In this document: positions 36,092 through 44,721 of the stretch, one piece after another
Position numbering within the stretch: position 1 is the stretch's first letter
How the letters are laid out: each line of letters opens with the position of its first letter
DNA from: an uncultured bacterium
GTDB lineage: Bacteria > Actinomycetota > Coriobacteriia > Coriobacteriales > Coriobacteriaceae
Assembly: GCA_905214525.1 (NCBI GenBank)
Contig: CAJMMN010000001.1
Span: 152,849 to 216,848, forward strand
Length of the DNA: 64,000 bases
Direction: 5' to 3'
Program-made: the position numbers and the translations under genes
The notes under the pieces: model-generated
The model's database searches: none
What the model was told of the DNA's origin: nothing
The model's input: the letters and a program-made list of their open reading frames with translations, nothing else

Positions 36092-36901
36092 CTACAAGGC
36101 CTGTTCGTTCAGGAAGACCAAAGTGTTTTTATTTGAAAGCTCGGGAAAGTGGCGATAGCCAACGTCGAACGCGGTGAGCCCGCTTACATCTTCGAGCTTG
36201 TTTTCTGCCATCCAGCGCACCATGGAGCCGCGTGCCTTTTTGCTGGCGGTCGAGCGCTGGATGGGCTTGCCGTTGCGGATGCCTTCGCCAAAGAGACACG
36301 TGACGACCGTGGCATCGGTGGTGAGGCGGGGCAGAACGGCTTTGGCGTATTCCGCACTGGCGAGGTTGACGATTGTAGCGTTGGAGCCCGCCGGAGCGAT
36401 GGCCCGTGCGAGCTTGTCGTCCCAAAACGCGTAGAGGTCTCGGGCATCGCCGACGGCAAGCTTCGCGCCCATCTCCAGTCGATACGGTTCAACGGCATGA
36501 AAGGGGCGTACGCATCCGTAAAGGCCCGAGAGGATCCACAGATGGTCTTGCAGCCATGCGAGCTGCGCGGAATCCATCACCTCGGGCGCCATGCTCTGGT
36601 ATTGAATGCCGTGATAGGACATGACGGCAGGGGAGAGGTGACGGGCGAGTGCGGGATTGTCGAGATCGCCGTTTTTCAGGATGGGCCCAAACTCATGCAG
36701 GGTGTTGAGGCAAGGCCCCAGCAGTTTGTCACTCACGTTCCAGAGCGCCTGCAGACCTCCGCTGCCTTCATTCCGCTCGATATCTAGCAGTGCGCGGTGG
36801 AGGCGAGCCGTCTTGTGCGCAAAAGGTGGAATGCCCTGGACTTCAAAAGCATCTTGGGCCGTGCGCATTTGCTTGGCGGGCGAAATGATGACCTGCAGCA
36901 T
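36092..36901 (-). CDS. yaaA: Peroxide stress protein YaaA (DUF328)
   Basis: YaaA lowers free intracellular iron and DNA damage under peroxide stress in E. coli. The 269 residues from ATG 36901 (AGAGGAGAG upstream) begin LQVIISPAKQM and include SYHGIQYQSM, LSGLYGCVRPFHAVEPYRLEM, and a C-terminal lysine-rich segment (STASKKARGSMVRWM). The frame is open further 5' but without a ribosome site. It is a single gene, with the aminopeptidase gene 104 bp upstream on the same strand. Confidence 0.92.
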   Translation of the reverse strand: MLQVIISPAKQMRTAQDAFEVQGIPPFAHKTARLHRALLDIERNEGSGGLQALWNVSDKLLGPCLNTLHEFGPILKNGDLDNPALARHLSPAVMSYHGIQYQSMAPEVMDSAQLAWLQDHLWILSGLYGCVRPFHAVEPYRLEMGAKLAVGDARDLYAFWDDKLARAIAPAGSNATIVNLASAEYAKAVLPRLTTDATVVTCLFGEGIRNGKPIQRSTASKKARGSMVRWMAENKLEDVSGLTAFDVGYRHFPELSNKNTLVFLNEQAL

Positions 36902-37005
36902 GGACTCTCCTCTGCCAAAAAAAGAAGTTGCGGTGGAATACGGTCTGTTTTGGCCGTTTATGGGCCAGGTTAGTCTGTATTTCACCGCAACTGATGAAGG
37001 GTTGG

Positions 37006-38403
37006 TTATGCGCGCTCGATGAAGGCCTTGTAGCCGCGATAGGCCTCGTAGATATCGGCCTTGTTGGCGACCTCCCACAGGGCGTGCATGGACAGGACGG
37101 CAACACCGGAGTCGATGACGTTCATGCCGTACTTGGCCATGATGTAGGCGATGGTGCCGCCGCCGCCCGCGTTGACGCGACCGAGCTCGCAGGTCTGGAA
37201 GTCCACGCCGGCCTCGTCCATGATGTCGCGGACGAGGGCCACGTACTCGGCGTCGGCGTCGTTTGAACCGCCCTTGCCGCGGCTGCCCGTGTACTTGTTA
37301 AAGCACAGGCCGCGACCCATGAAGGCTGCGTTCTTGGTTTCGAACTTGCCGGCGTAGCCCGGGTCGAAGCCGGCGGACACGTCAGAGGAGAGCATGCGGC
37401 TGTGGGCGAGTGCACGGCGCAGGGCCAGCGGGCTATCCTCGCCGGCGAGCGTCATGATCTCGGCGACGGTGTTCTCGAAGAAGCGGCTCGTCATGCCGGT
37501 GGCGCCTACGGAGCCAATCTCCTCCTTGTCGACGATGAGTGTGATGCTCGTGCGCTCCACGTTGGCGACGTTGATCTGGGCGAGCATGGACGGATAGGCG
37601 CAGACACGGTCGTCGTGGCCATAGCCCAAAATCATGGAGCGGTCGAGGCCCATGTCGCGGGCCGGGCCGGCGGGCACGACCTCGATCTCGGCGGAGAGGA
37701 AGTCCTCCTCCTCGACGTCGTACTGCTCCTTGAGGATGTCCAGGAACATCTGCTTGACGGGCTCCTTGGGGGCGTCCTTGTCGTCCTCATCGAACTTGAC
37801 GGGACGGCCGCCCACGATTATGTCGAGGATCTCGGCGTCGACGGCGTCCTTGGCGGGCTTGGCCATCTGCTCGCTCGAGAGGTGGATCAGCAGGTCGGAG
37901 ATGGTAAAGACCGGGTCGTCGGCCTTGTCGCCGATGTTGATGTCGACGGTGGTGCCGTCCTTTTTGCAGATGACGCCTACGAGCGCGAGCGGGGAAGCGA
38001 CCCAGTGGTAGCTCTTGACGCCGCCATAGTAGTGCGTGTCGAGGTAGGCCATGTCGCCGGCCTCGAAGGCGGGGTTCTGCTTAAGGTCCAGACGCGGCGA
38101 GTCCACGTGGGCGCCCAGGATGTTAAAGCCCTGCTCGAGCGGGGCGGTGCCCAGGTTGACGAGCATGAGGTCCTTGCCGTGGTTGGCGGCGTACACCTTG
38201 TCGCCGGCCTTGAGCGCGCGGCCCTCGGCGATCACGGTCTCCAGATTGACGTAGCCCGCCTCCTCGGCCATCTTGATACCGGTCTTGACGCACAGGCGCT
38301 CGGTCTTGTTCTCACTCAAAAACTGCTTATAGCCGCAGCAAAGCTCCTCGAGCTCCTCGATCTGCTGTGGCGTGTACTTTTTCCATGCGCAGGGACGCTC
38401 CAT
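37006..38403 (-). CDS. M18-family aspartyl/aminopeptidase
   Basis: Zinc metallopeptidase of family M18 that removes N-terminal acidic or other residues in the cytoplasm. From ATG 38403 (AAAGGAG upstream) it has 465 residues. Metal and catalytic motifs are ILGAHVDSPRLDL (His and Asp), the Glu pair in VDKEEIGSVGATG, SSDVSAGFDPGY with metal Asp, and a C-terminal VLSMHALWE His. The hydrophilic insert rich in Asp/Glu/Lys (about 200-245) is typical of the family's dimerisation region. It stands alone. Confidence 0.93.
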   Translation of the reverse strand: MERPCAWKKYTPQQIEELEELCCGYKQFLSENKTERLCVKTGIKMAEEAGYVNLETVIAEGRALKAGDKVYAANHGKDLMLVNLGTAPLEQGFNILGAHVDSPRLDLKQNPAFEAGDMAYLDTHYYGGVKSYHWVASPLALVGVICKKDGTTVDINIGDKADDPVFTISDLLIHLSSEQMAKPAKDAVDAEILDIIVGGRPVKFDEDDKDAPKEPVKQMFLDILKEQYDVEEEDFLSAEIEVVPAGPARDMGLDRSMILGYGHDDRVCAYPSMLAQINVANVERTSITLIVDKEEIGSVGATGMTSRFFENTVAEIMTLAGEDSPLALRRALAHSRMLSSDVSAGFDPGYAGKFETKNAAFMGRGLCFNKYTGSRGKGGSNDADAEYVALVRDIMDEAGVDFQTCELGRVNAGGGGTIAYIMAKYGMNVIDSGVAVLSMHALWEVANKADIYEAYRGYKAFIERA

Positions 38404-38569
38404 GACGCAGGCTCCTTTCGGATCGATCGTGCTGGTTGATGTACCGTGAGCCATCGTATCACGCGCGGGCCCGCGGCGGCAGGGAAGCCTGATGTGCAGT
38501 GGCCGCGGGGCGGGGAGCGTGTAAACTGGAGTGAGCAAACCGTGCCCAGCCCAAAGCGAGGTATTCAAT

Positions 38570-41320
38570 ATGTCTGACAAGCGCCGTACCTTTGCCGTCA
38601 TCGACGGCAACTCGCTCATGCACCGCGCCTTCCATGCCGTGCCGCCCACCATGAACGCGCCGGACGGTCGTCCCACCAACGCGATCTTTGGCTTTTTGAA
38701 TATGTTCCTCAAGATGATTGACGCCTTTAATCCCGACGGCGTTGTCGTGGCGTTTGACAAGGGCAAGCCGCGCGTGCGCATGGAGATGCTGCCGCAGTAC
38801 AAGGCTCAGCGCCCGCCCATGGACCCCGATCTGCACGCGCAGTTTCCCATGATTAAGGAGCTGCTCACCGCGCTCAACGTGCCAATTCTGCAGTCCGAGG
38901 GCTGGGAAGGCGATGACATCCTGGGCACTATGGCGCGCCTGGGCGAGCAGGCCGGCTGTGACATGTTGCTGGTGACCGGTGATCGCGATATGTATCAGCT
39001 CGTGACCGAGCACGTCAACGTGGTCTCGACCCGCAAGGGCCTGTCCGACGTGGCGATCATGACGCCCGAGAGCGTGGACGATCTGTATCACGGTATCACG
39101 CCGGCGCTCGTGCCCGACTTTTATGGCCTGAAGGGCGACACGTCCGATAACATCCCCGGCGTGCCGGGCATCGGCCCAAAAAAGGCGAGCGCGCTCATTG
39201 CGCAGTACGGAAGCCTGGACGAGGTCATCGCACATGCCGACGAGGTCAAGGGCAAGATGGGCGAAAACCTGCGCGCGCACATCGACGACGCGCTGCTGAG
39301 CCGCAAAGTCGCGACCATCCGCACCGATGCGCCCGTTGAACTCGATTTTGAGGCGACGTCCTTCCCGGCGTTTTCTGCCGATGAGGTTTCCGCGGCGCTG
39401 GGTACGCTTGGTATCACCGCCATGCAGAACCGTTTCTTGGCGCTGATCGGCGGCGAGGGCGGGGCTGCTGCTGCCTCCAGTGTGTTTGAGATGCCTGCTA
39501 TGGTTCGCGCAGCCGCTGGCGATGCTGGCGCGCTTGGCGCCGTTGCGGCTGAGGTCTCCCGCGCGATTGATGCCGGCGAGTGGGTCGCCGCTGTGGTGGA
39601 CGATGACAAGGAGGAGGGCGCGCTCTTTGGACTGACGCGCACGCTGTGGCTGGCGACGTCCAAGGGCCTGTTCGCGCTCGAGGAGGGCGACAGCGGTGCG
39701 GCGGCTGAGGTTGAGGGCTTCAACTTCGTCCACGGCGTGATCGCCGGTGTGCTCGCGCGCCTGTTTATGGAAGGCCGTGTGGCGAGCCCGGATATGAAGG
39801 CGCTGTTGCATGAGCTTTCGCCCATCGATTCTTCTGAGCCCGAGCTCATGGATCCGCTCGCTGCCGATTCCACGCGTATCTTCGATACCGTGGTCGCTGC
39901 CTATCTGCTGGATTCCGATCGCTCCGAGTTCGATGAGGCATATCTTGCCGATACGTATCTGCAGATGGCGCTGCCGGCGGCGCGCGGTGCAGAGGGTGCT
40001 GGTGATGACGCTCCGGCGCCTGCCGCCCGTACTGCGGCCCTGACGCTGGCGCTCGTGGCGCCGTTGCGCGAGCGCATGGCCCGCGAGAACGCCGCCAACG
40101 TGTTCGATGGCATCGAGATGCCGCTCGTTCCGGTGCTTGCCAAGATGGAGCGCGCGGGCATGCTCGTGGACCCCGATCGCCTGCATAGTCTGTCCGAGGG
40201 CCTGGCGACCCAGATTGCCGAGGTCGAGCGGAGCATTCGCGATCTGGCCGGCGACGAGACCTTTAACATCGGCAGTCCCATGCAGCTCTCGCACGTGCTC
40301 TTTGACGTGATGGGGCTTCCGACCAAGGGGCTCAAAAAGACCAAGCGTGGCTATTATTCGACCAACGCCAAGGTGTTGAGCGATCTTGCCCGCGACCACG
40401 AGATCGTGCGCCTGATTTTGGACTGGCGTGAGAAGTCCAAGATTAAGTCGACCTATCTGGACACGCTAGGTCCGCTGCGTCGTGGCGACGGTCGTGTACA
40501 CACTACGTACAACCAGACCATCACCGCGACGGGGCGTCTGTCTTCGAGTGATCCGAACCTGCAGAACATCCCGACGCGCTCGGAGCTGGGCCGTACCGTC
40601 AAGACGGCGTTTTCGGCAGGCGAGGGAAGCGTCTTTTTGGCGGTGGACTACTCGCAGATCGAGCTGCGTCTTTTGGCACATCTCTCGGGTGACGAGCACC
40701 TGGTGCGCGCCTTTAACGAGGGCGAGGACTTTCATGCCGAGACAGCCGCGCGCGTGTTTGGCGTGCCGGTGTCCGAGGTGACGCCTGACTTGCGCAGCCG
40801 CGCCAAGGCCGTGAACTTTGGCATTGTGTACGGTCAGCAGGCTTACGGCCTGTCGCAGTCGCTGCATATCTCGATGGCCGAGGCACGCGATATGATCGAC
40901 CGCTACTACGAGGCATATCCGGGCGTGCGCACGTTCCTCGACAACGTGGTGGCGCGCGCCAAGCAGACGGGCTATGCCGAGACCATGTACGGCCGCCGTC
41001 GCCATATTCCGGAGCTCAAGGCCAAAAATCCGCAGCTCCGCGGTTTTGGCGAGCGCACGGCCATGAACCACCCCATGCAGGGAACCGCGGCCGACATCAT
41101 CAAGATCGCCATGGCCCGCGTAAGCCGCCGCCTGGAAGAAGAGGGCTTTGCCGCCCACATGATTCTGCAGGTACACGACGAACTGGACTTTGAGTGCCCC
41201 GTCGACGAAGTCGAGCGCCTCACCGCCATGGTCCGCGACGTCATGGAGCACGTAGTAGACCTCCGCGTACCGTTAATCGCCGAAGCCAGCACCGGCATAA
41301 CCTGGGCCGACGCCAAGTAA
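38570..41320 (+). CDS. polA: DNA polymerase I
   Basis: Repair polymerase that removes RNA primers. The 916 residues comprise a 5'-3' exonuclease domain (about 1-290, with AFDKGKPRVRMEMLPQYK, EGDDILGT and the GDTSDNIPGVPGIGPKKA helix-hairpin-helix), a middle domain in the 3'-5' exonuclease position (about 320-520) and a polymerase domain with motif A VDYSQIELRLLAHLSGDE, motif B RAKAVNFGIVYGQ and motif C VHDELDFE. The middle domain lacks the DxE acidic pair of active proofreaders and contains Ala/Glu-rich low complexity, so proofreading is probably absent. Confidence 0.96.
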   Translation: MSDKRRTFAVIDGNSLMHRAFHAVPPTMNAPDGRPTNAIFGFLNMFLKMIDAFNPDGVVVAFDKGKPRVRMEMLPQYKAQRPPMDPDLHAQFPMIKELLTALNVPILQSEGWEGDDILGTMARLGEQAGCDMLLVTGDRDMYQLVTEHVNVVSTRKGLSDVAIMTPESVDDLYHGITPALVPDFYGLKGDTSDNIPGVPGIGPKKASALIAQYGSLDEVIAHADEVKGKMGENLRAHIDDALLSRKVATIRTDAPVELDFEATSFPAFSADEVSAALGTLGITAMQNRFLALIGGEGGAAAASSVFEMPAMVRAAAGDAGALGAVAAEVSRAIDAGEWVAAVVDDDKEEGALFGLTRTLWLATSKGLFALEEGDSGAAAEVEGFNFVHGVIAGVLARLFMEGRVASPDMKALLHELSPIDSSEPELMDPLAADSTRIFDTVVAAYLLDSDRSEFDEAYLADTYLQMALPAARGAEGAGDDAPAPAARTAALTLALVAPLRERMARENAANVFDGIEMPLVPVLAKMERAGMLVDPDRLHSLSEGLATQIAEVERSIRDLAGDETFNIGSPMQLSHVLFDVMGLPTKGLKKTKRGYYSTNAKVLSDLARDHEIVRLILDWREKSKIKSTYLDTLGPLRRGDGRVHTTYNQTITATGRLSSSDPNLQNIPTRSELGRTVKTAFSAGEGSVFLAVDYSQIELRLLAHLSGDEHLVRAFNEGEDFHAETAARVFGVPVSEVTPDLRSRAKAVNFGIVYGQQAYGLSQSLHISMAEARDMIDRYYEAYPGVRTFLDNVVARAKQTGYAETMYGRRRHIPELKAKNPQLRGFGERTAMNHPMQGTAADIIKIAMARVSRRLEEEGFAAHMILQVHDELDFECPVDEVERLTAMVRDVMEHVVDLRVPLIAEASTGITWADAK

Positions 41321-41355
41321 AGACGTGCCAACAGCCCCAAAGTAACCAAAAGCAA

Positions 41356-41394
41356 AAGGGGGGTTCCTTGCCAACAAGGAACCCCCCTTCATTC
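41356..41394 (+). terminator. Hairpin terminator after polA
   Basis: A perfect 15-bp stem (41356-41370 with 41375-41389) with loop CCAA lies 35 bp after the polA stop. The T-run is short but A-rich upstream and TT downstream sequence is consistent with a bidirectional terminator. Confidence 0.75.
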
Positions 41395-41458
41395 CAAAAA
41401 AAATCAGCCAAGTATCTAGGCGCCGAGACGCTATCCTGGCGGTAAGTAAGGCAACGTA

Positions 41459-41584
41459 GCCATGCCCGGGGCCGGCCGTTTGATTTTTGTAGATTCCGCA
41501 CGAGCCGAAGAGCACTTAATGTGCTCTTCGAGCGAGCCCAGGACCTGACCGAACAAAAATCAAACGGCCGGCCCCGGGCATGGC
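41459..41584. repeat. 126-bp element with perfect 32-bp inverted arms
   Basis: Arms 41459-41490 and 41553-41584 are perfect inverse copies containing GGGGCCGGCC and an A/T tract. The 62-nt interior holds a second hairpin (CGAAGAGCAC, 41506-41515, with GTGCTCTTCG, 41521-41530). The right arm ends seven bases from the stop of the convergent Cof phosphatase gene. Confidence 0.9.
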
Positions 41585-41591
41585 GGCGAGT

Positions 41592-42419
41592 TTAACGAGC
41601 CGCCAGGATGGCGTCGATGAGCGTCAGTACGCCCCCGTCGTTGTTGCTCGGAATGCGCCACTTAGCATGCGCGTTCATATGCTCCTCAGCATTGTCCACG
41701 ATATAGCTGTGACCGACGCGCTCCAGCATGGGGATATCGTTGTAGGTGTCGCCCACGGCGGCGGCATCGGCGATATCGATGCCGAGCTGCTCACACAGGT
41801 GCGCGACGCCCGAACCCTTGTCGACGCCCAGGTTCATAAAGTCGATCCACTCGCGGCCGGCATTGGTGACGTAGAGCTTGTCCGAGAACTCGGGGCTATA
41901 GTCCTCGCGAAATGCGGGCTCGGCATCGTAGGCGGGGAAAAAGATCGAGATCTTATTGGACTCGATATCAAGGCCCTCAAAGGTGTCGACGTAGTTGATC
42001 GTGTTGTAGTAGACGCTGATCTCGTCGTGGTACTGATGGTCGCGGGCGAGCACATAGAACTCGTCGTAGCAGCACAGGACGGGAACGGCGCGCGGGTCCT
42101 CCGAGGCACGAGCGAGCACCTGCTGATACAGCGCCACATCGATGTTGCTCTTATAGATATAGTTGCCGCGGTAGATAACGCAGGCTCCATTGTCGGGGCA
42201 AAAAGCAAGGCGGTTCTTAATGCTCTCGAACATTTCTTCGAGTTTTGGGGCGGGGCGTCCGCTGGCGGGGCAGAACACGATGCCAGCCTCGGCGAGCTTG
42301 TCTAGGCGCTCATCAAGACCCTGCGGCAACACGCGCTCGTCGGTGAGAAGCGTCTTGTCCATATCAACGGCGAGAATCTTAATGCTTCCGATATTGGTGT
42401 CCGATTCGTAAGTTTGCAT
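41592..42419 (-). CDS. Cof-type HAD phosphatase
   Basis: HAD-superfamily hydrolase with a type IIB cap, likely acting on sugar phosphates or flavin/nucleotide phosphates; substrate unknown. The 275 residues have motif I VDMDKTLLT (nucleophile Asp), motif II Ser in CPASGRP, the Lys of motif III in the VDKGSGVAHL region and motif IV AVGDTYNDIPML. The cap spans about 85-190. AAAGGCG precedes the ATG. It is divergent from the arginine operon, sharing the region 42420-42693. Confidence 0.92.
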   Translation of the reverse strand: MQTYESDTNIGSIKILAVDMDKTLLTDERVLPQGLDERLDKLAEAGIVFCPASGRPAPKLEEMFESIKNRLAFCPDNGACVIYRGNYIYKSNIDVALYQQVLARASEDPRAVPVLCCYDEFYVLARDHQYHDEISVYYNTINYVDTFEGLDIESNKISIFFPAYDAEPAFREDYSPEFSDKLYVTNAGREWIDFMNLGVDKGSGVAHLCEQLGIDIADAAAVGDTYNDIPMLERVGHSYIVDNAEEHMNAHAKWRIPSNNDGGVLTLIDAILAAR

Positions 42420-42527
42420 AAAAGCGCGCCTTTCGTTTCGAAATTGTTTCAGACGTTATAACCATCAACCAGTAACCGAGCGTATTGTCGCAGGAACGGA
42501 GCGTATTTGCACCACGCTTCACAAAGT

Positions 42528-42590
42528 AATGAAAAAAATTATCAGAAATTTGAATTTGTCGCTTGCGCTGTAGGCACTTTAGCGTAATAT
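42528..42590 (+). promoter_or_regulatory. Promoter and A/T-rich operator for the arg leader
   Basis: TTGCGC (42563) and TAATAT (42585) are 16 bp apart and give a start near 42597, about 97 bp before the leader peptide. Upstream, the A/T-rich dyad TAATGAAAAAAATTATCA (42528-42545) resembles an ArgR operator half-pair. The promoter is plausible; the ArgR link is inference. Confidence 0.45.
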
Positions 42591-42693
42591 AGCGACCATC
42601 GAAAACGGAGACGGAAAAACAACCGCTTACCGAGGAAAAGGTACCGTTTACGATATTAGAATTGCGCCCGGCGATAGGTGAAAGGAGAGGCAG

Positions 42694-42768
42694 ATGCAGT
42701 TCGTAAAGATCATCACTACTGCAGACAATGCCATCCGACGCCAGCGCGCAATTTCCCGACGACGATAA
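42694..42768 (+). CDS. Arginine leader peptide (attenuation)
   Basis: A 24-codon ORF that I propose is a ribosome-stalling leader for argG. AAAGGAGAGG lies a few bases before the ATG at 42694. The peptide is MQFVKIITTADNAI followed by RRQRAISRRR: six of the last ten residues are Arg and three CGA codons (42757-42765) directly precede TAA. Downstream are a stem-loop (CTCTGT...ACAGAG with inner GGGGC/GCCCC), a terminator hairpin with T5 and a long alternative pairing. The argG gene lies 204 bp after the leader stop. The layout matches trp/his/leu-type leaders. Confidence 0.75.
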   Translation: MQFVKIITTADNAIRRQRAISRRR

Positions 42769-42773
42769 CAATC

Positions 42774-42921
42774 GTCTCTGTCCGTATGGGGCTAAATGCC
42801 CCAACAGAGTCATTTTGAGGTCGTTGGGTTTTAGCACGACATAGACGCATGTTTCTAGGGCATGTTGTGCTGCTTTTTGCTATTTAACCTGATATTGCAC
42901 GGTTTTTGACCTCGAAATGAC
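42774..42921 (+). promoter_or_regulatory. argG attenuator with competing stems
   Basis: Elements in order: stem CTCTGT (42774-42779 region) with ACAGAG and inner GGGGC/GCCCC; a terminator stem AGCACGACAT (42833-42842) with ATGTTGTGCT (42862-42871) followed by GCTTTTTGC; and a 14-bp pair (42809-42822 with 42908-42921, one G-U) that encloses the terminator. The switching logic is inferred and not computed. Confidence 0.6.
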
Positions 42922-42972
42922 TTGCAACTGACCGATGTTCTAACTAGCTACCAAGGGCGAAAGGAAACAGCC

Positions 42973-44199
42973 ATGAGCAAGGAAAAAGTCGTTCTCGCAT
43001 ATTCCGGTGGTCTTGATACATCCGTATGTGTCAAGTGGCTCCAGGACGAGAAGAATCTCGATGTTGTTTGTGTCTGCGGCAACGTGGGCCAGGAGGAGAC
43101 CGGTCTGGACGCCAAGAAGCAGAAGGCCCTCGACCTGGGCGTTCTGGATTGCCAGGTGCTCGATCTGCGCGACGAGTTCTCCGATGAGTTCCTGACTAAG
43201 GCTATCGCCGCAAACTCTATGTACGAGAACAAGTATCCGCTGCTCTCCGCCCTGTCCCGCCCGTTGCTCGCCAAGAAGCTTGTCGAGGTCGCTCACGAGT
43301 TTGGCGCGACCTACGTCGCTCACGGCTGCACCGGCAAGGGTAACGACCAGGTTCGTTTTGAGTCTGCCGTCAAGGCCCTCGACCCCGAGCTTAAGGTTAT
43401 CGCCCCGGTTCGCGAGTGGGATCTTAAGTGCCGTCCCGACGAGGTCGCCTATGCTCACGCCCACAACGTGCCGGTTCCCGAGGGTGCCAACGACAACCCC
43501 TATTCCATCGACGACAACCTGTGGGGTCGTGCCATTGAGTGCGGCCACCTGGAGGATCCCTGGAACGAGCCGCTCGACGACGCCTGGGTTATGACCAAGA
43601 ATCCCGAGGACACGCCCGACACCCCGACGTATACCGAGATTGAGTTTGAGGCCGGCAAGCCCGTCGCCGTCGACGGCAAGAAGATGAAGCTCTCCGAGAT
43701 CATCATCGCACTCAACAAGATCTCGGGCGACAACGGCTTTGGCCGTCTCGACCTGGTCGAAGACCGTCTGGTGGGCCTTAAGAGCCGCGAGTGCTATGAG
43801 GTTCCCGGCGCCCTGACGCTCATCACCGCCCACAAGGCACTCGAGGATATCTGCGTCGAGGGCGACCTGCTCAAGACCAAGATTAAGCTCGAGCAGGATT
43901 GGGCCACTGCCGTGTACAACGGCCAGTGGTACAGCCCGCTCAAGAACGCGCTCGACGCCTTTATGGCCGACACCCAGAAGTTCGTGACCGGTACCGTCCG
44001 TCTGAAGTTCTTTAAGGGCAACTGTCATGTCGTCGGCCGCAAGAGCCCCTTCAGCCTCTACGACTACGGTCTGGCTACCTACGACCGCGACACCACGTTT
44101 GACGAGAAGGCCAGCGCCGGCTTTATCGAGATCGATACGCTGTCGCTCAAGACGTGGGCAAAGGTCCAGGGTCCCAGCTCCGCTGCCGCCCAGGCCTAG
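42973..44199 (+). CDS. argG: Argininosuccinate synthase
   Basis: Ligates citrulline and aspartate with ATP. From ATG 42973 (AAAGGAAAC upstream) it has 408 residues: the PP-loop YSGGLDTSV (about 8-16), the GCTGKGNDQVRFE segment, REWDLKCRPDE, and the citrulline-binding GRLDLVEDRLVGLKSRE region. The frame is open 17 codons further 5', but that stretch overlaps the attenuator's last stem. It is followed by its own terminator, then a small ORF and argH. Confidence 0.97.
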   Translation: MSKEKVVLAYSGGLDTSVCVKWLQDEKNLDVVCVCGNVGQEETGLDAKKQKALDLGVLDCQVLDLRDEFSDEFLTKAIAANSMYENKYPLLSALSRPLLAKKLVEVAHEFGATYVAHGCTGKGNDQVRFESAVKALDPELKVIAPVREWDLKCRPDEVAYAHAHNVPVPEGANDNPYSIDDNLWGRAIECGHLEDPWNEPLDDAWVMTKNPEDTPDTPTYTEIEFEAGKPVAVDGKKMKLSEIIIALNKISGDNGFGRLDLVEDRLVGLKSRECYEVPGALTLITAHKALEDICVEGDLLKTKIKLEQDWATAVYNGQWYSPLKNALDAFMADTQKFVTGTVRLKFFKGNCHVVGRKSPFSLYDYGLATYDRDTTFDEKASAGFIEIDTLSLKTWAKVQGPSSAAAQA

Positions 44200-44352
44200 C
44201 GCCTCCTTTCCTTGGTATCCGCGCGGCCCATCCGCGTGATACAAAACGGGCGCACGGGGTCCCTACCTTTCGTTATGCTTGCTGACACTTCTTAACATCG
44301 GTGGCCCCTACGTTCCGCCCGCATATATGACGCCGCGCCTGCGGCTGAGTCC

Positions 44353-44388
44353 GAGCCCCGCCGGGGTTGTCCGGCGGGGCTCCTTCTA
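44353..44388 (+). terminator. Terminator after argG
   Basis: A perfect 12-bp stem (GAGCCCCGCCGG, 44353-44364, with CCGGCGGGGCTC, 44371-44382) and six-base loop, then CTTCTATC. It lies about 150 bp after argG, so argH is probably served by another promoter or by read-through. Confidence 0.7.
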
Positions 44389-44432
44389 TCAATTTGGCGG
44401 CTCTGTGCCTATATATATGAGGAGTATCCATT

Positions 44433-44603
44433 ATGTTCAACGCTATCGCGCATGCCTTACTTGCCCTCGCGCCCGAGTTCGATGCTGCAAAGGTCGAGGA
44501 CGTTCCTGTGAGCCTGAAGGCTTGGATCGATGGTTCGCAAGGCAACATCCGGAGGGAGACGTTGGGCGCCAAGTGCCTGGTGCGTCACTTCTTTGCAAAT
44601 TAG
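44433..44603 (+). CDS. Small hypothetical protein between argG and argH
   Basis: A 56-residue ORF with a good ribosome site (GAGGAG nine bases before ATG 44433). The sequence starts MFNAIAHALLALAPEFDA and ends LVRHFFAN; it is mixed hydrophobic and charged with no membrane helix and one Cys. I do not recognise a family. It follows the argG terminator and could belong to an argH transcript. It has two adjacent Arg codons but no leader-like Arg run. Coding status is uncertain. Confidence 0.5.
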   Translation: MFNAIAHALLALAPEFDAAKVEDVPVSLKAWIDGSQGNIRRETLGAKCLVRHFFAN

Positions 44604-44721
44604 CAACATGGTCCCGCGCACGGTAGGGATTGTGTAAAACTGGCGGTTGAAAAATCGCTTTAGCGACATGGCGCATTGCTTTGGGCGCTTGTTTTGGTAT
44701 TTGGAGAAAGGGGACAGTTCC

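Noticed and set aside
42420..42972. T-box leader for argG
   Set aside because: No T-box sequence (TGGNACCGCG-like) is present; a leader peptide with Arg codons explains the region better.
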